The translations under genes were made by a program, and so were the position numbers. The notes under the pieces were generated by a model, which searched no databases, was not told where the DNA came from, and worked only from the letters and a program-made list of their open reading frames with translations. A stretch of 5,615 nucleotides of DNA from Oligoflexia bacterium. GTDB lineage: Bacteria > Bdellovibrionota > UBA1018. Below are positions 5,608 through 5,615 of the stretch, piece by piece. Each line of letters starts with the position of its first letter. Positions within the stretch are counted from its first letter, which is position 1. The DNA lies in assembly GCA_903858195.1 (NCBI GenBank), contig CAIOHW010000094.1, positions 1-5,615 of the forward strand, given 5' to 3'.

Positions 5608-5615
5608 ATTGAGAT

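Noticed and set aside
1..5615. tRNA, rRNA, riboswitch or CRISPR array
   Set aside because: I saw no cloverleaf, no rRNA-like conserved stretch and no spaced short repeats; nearly all bases are in genes.

Overview
The window reads as DNA from a Gram-negative, G+C-rich bacterium, probably a proteobacterium or a relative. The grounds are a glutamate-cysteine ligase of the Acidithiobacillus/proteobacterial (PF08886) type, a protein with a signal peptide and beta-barrel-like sequence, and G/C-ending codons in most genes. I cannot name a species.

Left part (about 1-2835): three genes run rightward and are tightly packed: gshA (glutamate-cysteine ligase), a catalytic-core-only cystathionine beta-synthase (9 nt after gshA), and a YkgJ-family Cys-cluster protein whose start overlaps or nearly touches the previous stop. 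The first two form a logical sulfur route: homocysteine and serine to cystathionine, then (after a gamma-lyase that is not intact here) cysteine, then gamma-glutamylcysteine, the glutathione precursor. A leftward gene for a small exported, probably outer-membrane protein (2832-3620) meets the YkgJ gene tail to tail, and the two share a CTAG that supplies both stop codons.

Middle (3679-4674): the most unusual object in the window. A good ribosome binding site leads into an open reading frame whose first 45 or so residues are the conserved N-terminus of a cystathionine gamma-synthase/gamma-lyase (MetB/MetC family). At a shared Pro-Gly-Gly (shared DNA tccgggcggctc) it switches in frame into residues 46-333 of a second cystathionine beta-synthase. 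That second copy differs from the first by 14 of 288 residues and by about 108 of 867 bases (my hand count), mostly silent. It is either a real fusion of two successive transsulfuration enzymes, a rearrangement scar, or a cloning, amplification or assembly chimera. The sequence alone cannot decide which.

Right part (4675-5615): composition falls to about 52% G+C in the lines I counted, and codon bias weakens. It begins right after a 12-bp palindrome containing AGATCT, the same hexamer with which the window opens. The only long reading frame is leftward (4729-5607), encodes a protein I do not recognise, and may continue past the window edge. The second synthase copy also drifts toward A/T at third positions in its last two thirds, so the 3807-5615 stretch may have a different history from 1-3806.
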